Below are positions 49,612-61,994 of a stretch of 64,000 nt of DNA, in pieces. Positions within the stretch are counted from its first letter, which is position 1. Every line of letters starts with the position of its first letter. This DNA is from Pelomonas nitida (GTDB lineage: Bacteria > Pseudomonadota > Gammaproteobacteria > Burkholderiales > Burkholderiaceae_C): positions 176,370 to 240,369 of the forward strand of contig NZ_JBIGIA010000009.1 of assembly GCF_043555975.1 (NCBI RefSeq), given 5' to 3'. The notes below the pieces were generated by a model. It saw only the letters and a program-made list of their open reading frames with translations. It did not search any database and was not told the DNA's origin. The translations under genes and the position numbers were made by a program.

Positions 49612-49665
49612 ACCGGCTTTGCCGGGCTGCTGGCGGCGCCCTTGATGGGCGCCGGCGCAGCCGGT
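49612..49665. repeat. palindromic intergenic repeat, copy B
   Basis: ACCGGCT (49612-49618) pairs with AGCCGGT (49659-49665), with inner hairpins CCGGC-TTT-GCCGG and GGCGCCC-TTGA-TGGGCGCC. Sequence and folding match copy A at 38.36 kb; the central arm differs by paired changes that keep the stem. It lies between the DUF4149 gene and greA. Confidence 0.75.
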
Positions 49666-49675
49666 AGGCGGTGGA

Positions 49676-50152
49676 TTAAACGTAGCGGACTTCGATGATC
49701 TCGTAGCGGCGCACGCCGCCGGGCGCCTGCACCTCGGCCGTATCACCGGCTTCCTTGCCGATGAGCGCGCGCGCGATGGGTGAGCCGATCGAGATTCGGC
49801 CCAGCTTGATGTCGGCCTCGTCGTCACCGGTGATTTGGTAGGTTACGGCGTTGCCACTGTCTTCATCTTCCAGGTCCACGGTGGCACCGAACACCACACG
49901 GCCACCGGCATCCAGCGCGGAGGGATCGATGATCTGCGCGACCGACAGCTTGCCCTCGACTTCGAGGATGCGCCCCTCGATGAAGCCCTGCTTGTCCTTG
50001 GCCGCGTCGTACTCGGCGTTTTCGCTCAGGTCGCCTTGGGCACGCGCTTCAGCAATCGCCAGGATCACGGCCGGACGTTCCACCGTCTTCAGGCGGTGCA
50101 GCTCTTCCTTCAGCGCCTCGGCGCCGCGCTTGGTCAGGGGGATGGTGCTCAT
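49676..50152 (-). CDS. greA: transcription elongation factor GreA
   Basis: A 158-residue factor that rescues backtracked RNA polymerase. The coiled-coil tip motif GDLSENAEYDAAKDKQ holds the conserved acidic residues, and the C-terminal FKBP-like part has ISIGSPIARALIGKEAGD. I use the ATG at 50152. It follows carB after a strong terminator, so it likely has its own promoter. Confidence 0.97.
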   Translation of the reverse strand: MSTIPLTKRGAEALKEELHRLKTVERPAVILAIAEARAQGDLSENAEYDAAKDKQGFIEGRILEVEGKLSVAQIIDPSALDAGGRVVFGATVDLEDEDSGNAVTYQITGDDEADIKLGRISIGSPIARALIGKEAGDTAEVQAPGGVRRYEIIEVRYV

Positions 50153-50171
50153 AGCTCTATCAGGGTCAGGC

Positions 50172-50218
50172 AAAAAAGAGACCGCCGCTGCGGCCCGGGC
50201 GCTCCCGGGCGGCGGCGG
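50172..50218 (-). terminator. intrinsic terminator after carB
   Basis: On the minus strand the stem CCGCCGCCGCCCGGG / CCCGGGCCGCAGCGGCGG (small internal loop, AGCG cap) is followed by TCTCTTTTTT. It separates carB from greA. Confidence 0.75.
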
Positions 50219-50239
50219 CGGCATCAATGAAGGGAAAGT

Positions 50240-53515
<3,276 letters not shown>

Positions 53516-53539
53516 GGCGGTCTGCGCTCTTGGACGTTT

Positions 53540-54178
53540 TTAGAGGGTGGCCGTGGCCAGCTTGGCCCCGAATCCAACGAAAAGGACACCGACGCCCGCG
53601 TTGGCGGCCCCGGAGAGACGACGCCGCGCCCGGAAGGCCGCCGCGAGGCGGGCGCCGGCAAAGATCAGCGTCGACAGATAGATGAAGCTGAAGACCTGGA
53701 TGATGGAACCCAGGATCAGAAAGGTCAGCGCGGGATGCGGGTAGGCCGGATCGACGAACTGGATGAAGAACGACAGCAGGAAGGCAATGGCCTTGGGATT
53801 CAGCAGGCTGACGACCAGCGCCTTGCGGAAGGGCTGGCTGGCGTCTACCGCGCGCGGTGCCTCGACTTGACCCTCGCCGCGCCAGCTCTTCAAGCCACCG
53901 CGCAGCAACTGGATGCCGATCCAGCCCAGGTAGATCGCGCCGACCATCTTCACGACGAAGAAGATCGCCGGGCTGGCCATCAGCAGCGACGCGCCGCCGG
54001 CCGCAGCGGCCGTCATCAGCACCGCGTCGCCGAGGAACACGCCGCACGCCGCCGTGTAGCCCGCGCGCACGCCGCGCTGCGCCGCGACGGACAACACATA
54101 CAGCGAGTTGGGCCCCGGCAGCAGGATGATGAAGATCACTGCCGCGAGGTAGGTGCCGAGGTCGGTGATGCCGAACAT
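53540..54178 (-). CDS. leuE: LysE-family exporter, LeuE-like
   Basis: A 212-residue LysE/RhtB-type exporter with about six membrane segments. LPGPNSLYVLSVAAQRGVRAG, then AACGVFLGDAVLM and SLLNPKAIAFLLSFFIQFVD closely resemble E. coli LeuE, which exports leucine and related amino acids. I use the ATG at 54178. It lies between carA and carB on the same strand, 24 bp before carB. The substrate is inferred from similarity only. Confidence 0.85.
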   Translation of the reverse strand: MFGITDLGTYLAAVIFIILLPGPNSLYVLSVAAQRGVRAGYTAACGVFLGDAVLMTAAAAGGASLLMASPAIFFVVKMVGAIYLGWIGIQLLRGGLKSWRGEGQVEAPRAVDASQPFRKALVVSLLNPKAIAFLLSFFIQFVDPAYPHPALTFLILGSIIQVFSFIYLSTLIFAGARLAAAFRARRRLSGAANAGVGVLFVGFGAKLATATL

Positions 54179-54327
54179 GTCAGTGATCCACTCCTGGGTA
54201 TTCCGGGCCGAGCGCTGGGCCGCTCCCGAGCCGGCCCGACCGGCGATGTGCTCGCGGCTCAATGCCGTGAGCATCGCCGTCCCCACGGGGGACCGGCCAA
54301 GGTACGCCTTGGACGAGGGGCTTCATC

Positions 54328-55488
<1,161 letters not shown>

Positions 55489-55524
55489 AAAGGGTCTCCG
55501 CAAGTGGCTGCGTGCCCGACATCA

Positions 55525-55552
55525 ACCCGCCTGAATCGATTCAGGGGCGGGT
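55525..55552 (-). promoter_or_regulatory. palindromic leader element upstream of carA
   Basis: ACCCGCC (55525-55531) pairs with GGCGGGT (55546-55552), enclosing the perfect palindrome CTGAATCGATTCAG. It lies 37 bases before the carA start. TATACT at 55620-55615 is a plausible -10 box upstream. It may be an operator or attenuator of carA; no U-tract follows. Confidence 0.45.
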
Positions 55553-55666
55553 CAACTTGTTGAAAACCGAGGGGGTTTGCGCCGGGCAGCGATGGGGTTC
55601 AGGTAAACCCATCGAGTATAGCCGACGCGGGTAAGTACGGAGGCTTCGTGTCCGCCCCGTGACACC

Positions 55667-56068
55667 TCAAAGTGCCGCGATGCCAGCCTTGGCGATCTCC
55701 GCGTCTTCGCTCGACTTCACGCCGCTGACGCCCACCGCCCCCAGGTGCTGGCCATCGACGACGATGGGAACGCCACCCTCCAGCGTGGCCGCGATGCCCG
55801 GCGCACTGAGGAAGGACACGCGGCCGCCGTTGATCATGTCCTCGTAGACCTTGGATTCACGCCGGCCCAGCGCCGCCGTGTGCGCCTTGGCGGGCGCGAT
55901 CTGCGCGGAGATGGGCGCGGCGCCGTCCATGCGCTGCAGCCACAACAAGTGGCCGCCAGCGTCGACGATGGCGATGGACACCGCCCAGCCCTTGGCGGCG
56001 GCATGCGCCTCGGCCGCCGCCGCGATGCGCTTGACGTCTTCGAGTTCGAGTTGGAATTGCTGCTTCAT
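55667..56068 (-). CDS. GlcG/HbpS-like heme-binding family protein
   Basis: A 133-residue protein of the GlcG/HbpS (DUF336) family: WAVSIAIVDAGGHLLWLQRMDGA, ISAQIAPAKAHTAALG and GGVPIVVDGQHLGAVGVSG. Members bind heme or cobalamin-type ligands or assist glycolate and diol metabolism; which applies cannot be told. No signal peptide is visible in the chosen frame. I start at the ATG at 56068. It stands alone, divergent from the Bax inhibitor-1 gene. Confidence 0.88.
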   Translation of the reverse strand: MKQQFQLELEDVKRIAAAAEAHAAAKGWAVSIAIVDAGGHLLWLQRMDGAAPISAQIAPAKAHTAALGRRESKVYEDMINGGRVSFLSAPGIAATLEGGVPIVVDGQHLGAVGVSGVKSSEDAEIAKAGIAAL

Positions 56069-56160
56069 GGTCTTGCTTTCGGGTGAACAGCCCCCAATGT
56101 AGCGGCCAGATGCCGCCCCTAGAATGCAGGCGGTTTCCATTCGTCCATCGGAGGATCGTC

Positions 56161-56853
56161 ATGAACAACAACTTGCAAACGCCGTTCGGCTATGCCGGCA
56201 GCGCCGTCACGACGGACAGCCAGCGCGTGCTGCGCAACACCTACTGGCTGCTGGCCCTGTCCCTGGTTCCCACCGTGCTGGGCGCCTGGATCGGTGCCGC
56301 CACCGGCGTCTTCGCGAAGATGGCGCCCGGCATGAGCACGCTGATCTTCTTCGTCGGCGCCTTCGGCCTGATGTTCGTCATCGAGAAGACCAAGAACAGC
56401 GCCGCCGGCGTCGCCGCGCTGCTGGGCTTCACGTTCTTCATGGGCCTGATGCTGTCGCGCCTGATCGGCTACGTGCTGGGCTTCAAGAACGGCTCGTCGC
56501 TGATCATGACCGCCTTCGGCGGCACGGCTGCCGTGTTCTTCACGATGGCCACGCTGGCCACCGTCATCAAGCGCGATCTGTCGGGCATGGGCAAGTTCCT
56601 GACCGTCGGCGCCGTGGTGCTGCTCGTGGCTGGCATCGCCAACCTGTTCCTGCACTCGTCGGCACTGATGCTGACCATCCTAGTGCTGATGCTGGGCGTG
56701 TTCTCGGCCTTCATGCTGTACGACGTCAAGCGCGTCATCGACGGCGGCGAGACCAACTACATCAGCGCGACGCTGAACATCTATCTGGACATCTACAACG
56801 TGTTCCAGAGCCTGCTGTCGCTGCTGGGCATCTTTGGCGGCGACCGCGACTGA
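56161..56853 (+). CDS. Bax inhibitor-1/YccA family membrane protein
   Basis: A 230-residue protein with seven membrane segments, the BI-1 family topology. VLRNTYWLLALSLVPTVLGA begins the first segment, and the C-terminus has LYDVKRVIDGGETNYISATL and LNIYLDIYNVFQSLLSLLG, with the conserved acidic residues of the family's pore. The E. coli relative YccA inhibits FtsH. Here ftsH is 8 kb away. GGAGG lies seven bases before the ATG. A strong terminator follows. Confidence 0.92.
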   Translation: MNNNLQTPFGYAGSAVTTDSQRVLRNTYWLLALSLVPTVLGAWIGAATGVFAKMAPGMSTLIFFVGAFGLMFVIEKTKNSAAGVAALLGFTFFMGLMLSRLIGYVLGFKNGSSLIMTAFGGTAAVFFTMATLATVIKRDLSGMGKFLTVGAVVLLVAGIANLFLHSSALMLTILVLMLGVFSAFMLYDVKRVIDGGETNYISATLNIYLDIYNVFQSLLSLLGIFGGDRD

Positions 56854-56910
56854 CATCCCATCCAGCCGCCCATGGCCCGGCAACGCCGGCGCCAGGGCAC
56901 TGACGCGATG

Positions 56911-56938
56911 AAGGAGCCGCTGATGCGGCTCCTTTTTT
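56911..56938 (+). terminator. intrinsic terminator after the Bax inhibitor-1 gene
   Basis: AAGGAGCCGC and GCGGCTCCTT form a 10-bp stem with loop TGAT followed by TTTT. Its last bases overlap the stop codon region of the convergent rlmD gene. Confidence 0.88.
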
Positions 56939-58292
56939 ATGCGCGCTCGAAGACCGCGATGGATTCGACGTGTGCCGTGTGCGGGAACATGTTCACCGCG
57001 CTGGCCGCCGTGCAGCGGTAACCCGCCACGTTGACCAGCAGCCCCGCATCCCGCGCCAGCGTGGCCGGGTTGCAACTGACGTAGACGATGCGCTTTGGCG
57101 GCGTCCAGCCGGGCGCCAGCGACGGATCCTGCGCGATGTCCGCCACCGCCTTGGCGAGCGCAAAGGCACCTTCGCGCGGCGGGTCGATGAGCCAGCGATC
57201 GGCCGTGCCGTCCAGCGCCAGCAATTCCGGCGTCATGTCGAACAGGTTGCGCGCCACGAAGCTGGTCTTGTGCGCCAGGCCGTTGGCCGCCGCGTTCTCG
57301 CGCGAGCGCTGCACCAGCGTCTCGCTGCCCTCGATGCCCAACACCTCGCGCGCCTGCGTGGCCAGCGGCAGCGTGAAGTTGCCCAGCCCGCAGAACCAGT
57401 CGATGACACGCTCATCCGGCTGCACAGCCAGCAGACGCAGCGCCCGGCCGACAAGCGCCTCATTGATGTGCGGGTTCACCTGCGTGAAATCGGTCGGCTT
57501 GAACGGCATGGTGACGCCGAACTCCGGCAGCCGGTAGGCCAGTGGCGGCCCGCCTTCATCGAGCAGCTTGACGGTGTCCGGCCCCTTGGGCTGCAGCCAC
57601 CACTGCACACCATGCGCCACCGCGAACTCGCGCAGCTTCGCAATGTCGCCCGCCGGCAGCGGGTTCAGGTGGCGCAGCACCAGCGCGATGACCTCATCCC
57701 CCATGGCCAGCTCAATCTGCGGCAGGCGGTCGCGCTCGGCCATCGACGAAATCAGCTCGCGCATCGGCATCAACAGGTCGCTGACGACCTTGGGCACGAC
57801 CTTGCAGACCTGCATGTCGGCCACGTAGCGGCTCTTGCGCTCATGAAAGCCGATCAGCACGACGCCCTTCTTCTCGACATAGCGCACCGAGAAACGCGCG
57901 CGGTAGCGATAGCCCCAGGTCGGCCCCTCGATGGGCCGCAGCAACACCTCGGGCTTGACCTTGCCCAGGTGCCAGAGCTGATCCTCCACCACGCGCTGCT
58001 TGACGGCGACCTGCGCGCCCGGCTGCAGGTGCTGCATCTTGCAGCCGCCGCAGGCGCCCGCGTGCAGGCCGAAGTGCGGGCAGCCCGGCGTGACCCGCAG
58101 CGGGCTTTCCTTCTTGATCTCGAGAAGCTGTCCCTGCTCCCAGTTGTTCTTGCGACGCGAGATCTGCGCCTTCACGATCTCGCCCGGCAAGGCGCCATCG
58201 ATGAAGACCACCTTGCCCTCGGCGTTGTGCGCCACGCCCTGCGCCTCAAGTTCGATGCTCTCGACCTTGAGCCAATCCGTTGTCTGGTTCAT
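56937..58292 (-). CDS. rlmD: 23S rRNA (uracil-1939-C5)-methyltransferase RlmD
   Basis: A 451-residue enzyme. It has an N-terminal TRAM domain (about 5-60), an iron-sulphur cysteine set (CPHFGLHAGACGGCKMQH plus Cys in DMQVCKVV), the SAM site IDWFCGLGNFTLPLA, and the catalytic cysteine in YVSCNPATLARD. It methylates U1939 of 23S rRNA. It lies downstream of rpoS on the same strand, 30 bp after the rpoS stop. Confidence 0.95.
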   Translation of the reverse strand: MNQTTDWLKVESIELEAQGVAHNAEGKVVFIDGALPGEIVKAQISRRKNNWEQGQLLEIKKESPLRVTPGCPHFGLHAGACGGCKMQHLQPGAQVAVKQRVVEDQLWHLGKVKPEVLLRPIEGPTWGYRYRARFSVRYVEKKGVVLIGFHERKSRYVADMQVCKVVPKVVSDLLMPMRELISSMAERDRLPQIELAMGDEVIALVLRHLNPLPAGDIAKLREFAVAHGVQWWLQPKGPDTVKLLDEGGPPLAYRLPEFGVTMPFKPTDFTQVNPHINEALVGRALRLLAVQPDERVIDWFCGLGNFTLPLATQAREVLGIEGSETLVQRSRENAAANGLAHKTSFVARNLFDMTPELLALDGTADRWLIDPPREGAFALAKAVADIAQDPSLAPGWTPPKRIVYVSCNPATLARDAGLLVNVAGYRCTAASAVNMFPHTAHVESIAVFERA

Positions 58293-58322
58293 CCCCGAAT
58301 TATCCGGGGACCGCGCGCCAGG

Positions 58323-59333
58323 TCAGAAGATCGAGTCCCGATCGACGCCGTGGCGCATCATGTTGCGCTTGAGCTTGGCCAGCGCCTCGATCTGGATCTG
58401 CCGGATGCGCTCGCGGGTGAGCTTGAGCCGGATGGCCAGCACATCAAGCGTCTCCGGCTCGCGGTCAGACAGGCCGTAGCGCCCTGCCAGCACCTCGCGC
58501 TCGCGCTCATTGAGGCTGGCGAGGCCATGCTGCAGCAGCTCTTCCACCTCGTGCGACAGCCGCAGCCCCAGCGGGTCTACGGCCTGCTCGTCGGCGACGA
58601 GATCCAGCATGGACTCGCCGCCCTCGCCATTGCGGTCCACCGGCGAGTCCAGCGAACTCGGCAACTCCGCGTAGGCCAGCAGCTCCGCCACCTCGTCGAC
58701 CGGGCGGCCGAGCGCTTGCGCCACGTCCTCGGCCCGCACGCGACTTTCGGCCCCGGCGGCGCTTTGCAGTGCCTCCAGCGCTCGCCGAGCCTTCAGCACC
58801 TGGTTCAGCTCACGAACGATGTGCACCGGCAGCCGCACCAGCCGGGCCTGATGCATCAGCGCCCGCTCGATGCTCTGGCGGATCCACCAGCTTGAATAGG
58901 TCGAGAAGCGAAAGCCGCGCTCGGGCTCGAACTTGCCGATCGCGTGCATCAGGCCGAGGTTGCCCTCCTCGATGAGATCACTCATCGGCAGGCCGCGGCC
59001 GAGGTAGTTCTTGGCGATGCTGACGACGAGCCGCAGGTTGTGCTCGATCATGGCCTGGCGGGCCTTGAAGTCGCCCGCACGTGCCGCCACGGCGGTGTCG
59101 AATTCCTGCTGCGGCGTCAGCAGCGGCGTGCGGCGGATGTCGCGCAGATAGGCCTGCAGCGCGTTGCCAAGCTCCGCCTCCTGAGCGCCGCCATTGGCAC
59201 GCAACGCCTGACCATCGTCATCCGGCACGTCATCGGGCTCAGCGTCCGCGCCGCTGTTCATCGACAGCATGACGCCCGGCTCGTGCGGCGAGCCGTCGCG
59301 GCCATCGGTCGGGTGGGGCACAGCGCGCTTCAT
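58323..59333 (-). CDS. rpoS: RNA polymerase sigma factor RpoS
   Basis: A 336-residue group 2 sigma factor for stationary phase and general stress. Regions 1.2-2.4 run through YLRDIRRTPLLTPQQEFDTA, AKNYLGRGLPMSDLIEEGNL and FRFSTYSSWWIRQSIERALM; region 4.2 is IRLKLTRERIRQIQIEALAKL. The N-terminal 55 residues are variable. Position directly downstream of nlpD, in the surE-pcm-nlpD-rpoS order, confirms RpoS. The rpoS promoter may lie within nlpD, as in enterobacteria. Confidence 0.96.
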   Translation of the reverse strand: MKRAVPHPTDGRDGSPHEPGVMLSMNSGADAEPDDVPDDDGQALRANGGAQEAELGNALQAYLRDIRRTPLLTPQQEFDTAVAARAGDFKARQAMIEHNLRLVVSIAKNYLGRGLPMSDLIEEGNLGLMHAIGKFEPERGFRFSTYSSWWIRQSIERALMHQARLVRLPVHIVRELNQVLKARRALEALQSAAGAESRVRAEDVAQALGRPVDEVAELLAYAELPSSLDSPVDRNGEGGESMLDLVADEQAVDPLGLRLSHEVEELLQHGLASLNEREREVLAGRYGLSDREPETLDVLAIRLKLTRERIRQIQIEALAKLKRNMMRHGVDRDSIF

Positions 59334-59381
59334 GACGTGATCGCTGGCCCGGTGTGCTTGCTGATTCGCTGACCGGTGGCC

Positions 59382-60290
59382 TCAACGCGCCGGCAGCAAC
59401 TTGGACGGGTCGACGGGCTTGCCGAGCTTGCGCACCTCGAAGTGCAGCTTGACGGTATCGCTTTCAGTGGAACCCATCTCCGCGATCCTCTGGCCTTTGC
59501 GTACGACTTGGTCCTGCTCGACCAGCATGGCCCGGTTATGGGCATACGCCGTCAGGTAGGTGTTGTTGTGCTTGATGATGACCAAGTTGCCGTAGCCGCG
59601 CAAGCCCGAACCTGCATAAACGACGCGACCGTCCGCGACGGCCAGCACCGGGTCACCCGGCTTGCCCGCGAAGTCCAGCCCCTTGTTGCGCTGCTCATCG
59701 AAGCCCGCACTGACCGACTGCGACACCGGCCAGCCCCAGGCCAGGTTGTCGTCATCGGACGCCGCACTCTCCTTCGGCGTCTCGCGGGCAGGCACCTCAC
59801 GCGCTGGGGCCGAAGCACTGGCCACCACGGCACTGGCCGATGCCGCAGGCGGCTTGGCGTCCAGCGGACGGCTCTCGACCTTGGGCGCCATCACAATGGG
59901 CTTGGCCGTCACGGCCGTGGGATCCACACCCGGGGGCACGACGCGCAACACCTGGCCCACCTCAATGCGGTTGGGGTTCTCCAGCGCATTCCACTTCGCC
60001 ACGTCGCGCCAGCTCTGACCGTTGTCCAGCGCAATGCGGATCAGCGCATCGCCAGCCTTGACCGTGTAGTAGCCCGGCTTGCCGGCGTTCTCGGCCCCGG
60101 GCAGCGGCGGCTTCACGTCGGCCGGTGCAGCAGCGGGCATGGGCACAGCAGCAGCCGCCGGCGTCACGGCCTTGGGAACCTGCGGATTGCGGTCCTCGAC
60201 AGGCGCCTGGTTCAGCGAAACGCTGGTGCAGGCGCTGAGCAACAGCGTGGTGGTAACGACGGCGAGAAGGTGACTCAGGCGTGAGGGCAT
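59382..60290 (-). CDS. nlpD: NlpD-type LysM/LytM lipoprotein
   Basis: A 302-residue lipoprotein. The lipobox is LLLSAC (about residue 20), a LysM domain covers about 72-118 (YYTVKAGDALIRIALDNGQS), an Ala/Pro-rich linker follows, and a LytM domain covers about 185-300. The first zinc-ligand His is replaced (NKGLDFAGKPGDP) and the YAHN segment also departs from active M23 enzymes, as in E. coli NlpD, which activates the amidase AmiC at septation. I use the ATG at 60290. It lies 48 bp before rpoS. Confidence 0.93.
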   Translation of the reverse strand: MPSRLSHLLAVVTTTLLLSACTSVSLNQAPVEDRNPQVPKAVTPAAAAVPMPAAAPADVKPPLPGAENAGKPGYYTVKAGDALIRIALDNGQSWRDVAKWNALENPNRIEVGQVLRVVPPGVDPTAVTAKPIVMAPKVESRPLDAKPPAASASAVVASASAPAREVPARETPKESAASDDDNLAWGWPVSQSVSAGFDEQRNKGLDFAGKPGDPVLAVADGRVVYAGSGLRGYGNLVIIKHNNTYLTAYAHNRAMLVEQDQVVRKGQRIAEMGSTESDTVKLHFEVRKLGKPVDPSKLLPAR

Positions 60291-60349
60291 CGTGTGGCTG
60301 TGGCTTGGAGGTCGCCCGGATTGTGTGGCGCGGTGCGCCAGCGGCCCCG

Positions 60350-61153
60350 TCAAACGACGCCTGATTTTAGAGGGACGAACAGCACTGCCTCATGTTCGCT
60401 GCGCAACCATCGGCTGACGCCGCCTTCGACGACATGATCGAGCACCACCAGCACCTGGCCGCGCCCGCTTGAGGCCGTCGGCGCGATGAGCCGCCCGCCG
60501 GGCGCGAGCTGCGCCGTCCAGGCCGCAGGAATGTCTTCGCCACCGGCAGCCGCGATGATGCTGTCGAAAGGGCCGCTGGCCGAGTGGCCGACGCGGCCAT
60601 CGCCCCAAATGAGCCGCGGCGCCCGCGGCAGCACGAGGCGCTGCAGGTTGAGGCGTGCCTTGTCATGCAGACCCTGCAAGCGCTCGATGGAGGTGACCTG
60701 CCGCGCCAGCATCGCGATCACGGCAGCCTGGTAACCGCAGCCCGTACCGATCTCCAGCACGCGCCCCAACGAGCCGCGCTGACGCGCACCGGCACCCGCC
60801 ATCAGCAGGCCCAGCATGTGCGCCACGACCGACGGCTTGGAGATGGTCTGGCCATGCCCAATGGGCAGCGCCGTGTCTTCGTACGCCTGCGCGGCCAGCG
60901 CGCTGTCGACGAACTCGTGGCGAGGCACAGCCGCCATCGCGGCCAGCACCTGCTCGTCGAACTTGCCCTCGGCCCGCAGGCGGGACACCATGCGTTGCCG
61001 CACGGCGCCGCTGTCCAACCCCGTGCCGCTGGGCCGCGCCAGGCGGGCCGCATCCACGGTGGCCTGCTGCAGATGGCGCTGGGGCATCAGCAATTCGCGC
61101 GGCGGTGCGACGGCCGATTTCAGGCTCGCCGGAAAGCGCTTCGGCGCCGTCAT
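60350..61153 (-). CDS. pcm: protein-L-isoaspartate O-methyltransferase
   Basis: A 267-residue SAM-dependent enzyme that repairs isoaspartyl residues in aged proteins. Motifs AVPRHEFVDSALAAQAYEDTALPIG, the SAM loop VLEIGTGCGYQAAVIA, and WGDGRVG match the family. The N-terminal 45 residues are an extension relative to E. coli Pcm, so the true start may lie further in, for instance at the ATG starting MPQRHLQQ. It lies 4 bp after surE. Confidence 0.95.
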   Translation of the reverse strand: MTAPKRFPASLKSAVAPPRELLMPQRHLQQATVDAARLARPSGTGLDSGAVRQRMVSRLRAEGKFDEQVLAAMAAVPRHEFVDSALAAQAYEDTALPIGHGQTISKPSVVAHMLGLLMAGAGARQRGSLGRVLEIGTGCGYQAAVIAMLARQVTSIERLQGLHDKARLNLQRLVLPRAPRLIWGDGRVGHSASGPFDSIIAAAGGEDIPAAWTAQLAPGGRLIAPTASSGRGQVLVVLDHVVEGGVSRWLRSEHEAVLFVPLKSGVV

Positions 61154-61157
61154 CGCG

Positions 61158-61901
61158 TCACAGGCCGAGCCGCTGAGCCCAAGTTCCCAACGTCGCGTGT
61201 TCCGTCAGGTCCACCTGCAGCGGCGTGATGGAGACCTGACCGTTGGCGGTGGCGTGGAAGTCGGTGCCCTCGCCCGCGTCCTTGGCATCACCGGCCGGTC
61301 CGATCCAGTAAATCGTCTCGCCGCGTGGGTTCACCTGCTCGATGATGCCCTCGCTGGCGTGGCGCCGGCCCAGCCGTGTGATCCGGCGCGGCAGCCGGTC
61401 CGCATCGGGCCGATTGGGGATGTTCACATTCAGCAGGAAGCCCTGCCCCAAGCCACCCGCAATGACCTGCTCGACGACCGCGCGCGCCGTGCGCGCAGCG
61501 GCATCCAGGTCACCCCACCCCTTCTCGGCCTGCGAGAAGGCAATCGACGGAATGCCGAACAGATAACCCTCGGTTGCTGCGGCCACCGTGCCGGAGTAGA
61601 GCGTGTCGTCGCCCATGTTGGCGCCGTTGTTGATGCCGGACAGCACCAGGTCGGGCCGATAGCCCAGCAAGCCGGTCAGCGCGAGGTGGACGCCGTCGGA
61701 CGGCGTACCGCTGACGTAGCGAAAGCCATTGGCGGCGCGGTAGACGTTCAGCGGGCGATTCAACGTCAGCGAGTTGGACGTGCCGCTCGCGTTCTGCTCG
61801 GGCGCGATGACCTCGATCTCGCCCAGCCCTTCACAGGCCTTGACCAGGGCGGCGAGGCCCGGTGCGAGGTAGCCGTCGTCGTTGGAAATCAGGATTCGCA
61901 T
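61158..61901 (-). CDS. surE: 5'/3'-nucleotidase SurE
   Basis: A 247-residue metal-dependent nucleotidase: MRILISNDDGYLAPGLAALV, IAPEQNASGTSNSLT, and SGINNGANMGDDTLYSGTVAAATEG carry the metal and phosphate residues. It dephosphorylates nucleoside monophosphates and helps survival in stationary phase. It heads the surE-pcm-nlpD-rpoS cluster. Confidence 0.97.
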   Translation of the reverse strand: MRILISNDDGYLAPGLAALVKACEGLGEIEVIAPEQNASGTSNSLTLNRPLNVYRAANGFRYVSGTPSDGVHLALTGLLGYRPDLVLSGINNGANMGDDTLYSGTVAAATEGYLFGIPSIAFSQAEKGWGDLDAAARTARAVVEQVIAGGLGQGFLLNVNIPNRPDADRLPRRITRLGRRHASEGIIEQVNPRGETIYWIGPAGDAKDAGEGTDFHATANGQVSITPLQVDLTEHATLGTWAQRLGL

Positions 61902-61994
61902 GCGGGCCAATTGTAGGGACCGCGTCGCCTGCGGGACCCGGGATTCACCCGCTGCATTCCTATCATCGACGCCCCAACACAAGAGGAGACAGCC

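Noticed and set aside
59382..60290. NlpD as an active M23 endopeptidase
   Set aside because: The first zinc-ligand His is replaced by Asn (NKGLDFAG) and the catalytic segment is degenerate, as in other NlpD activators.
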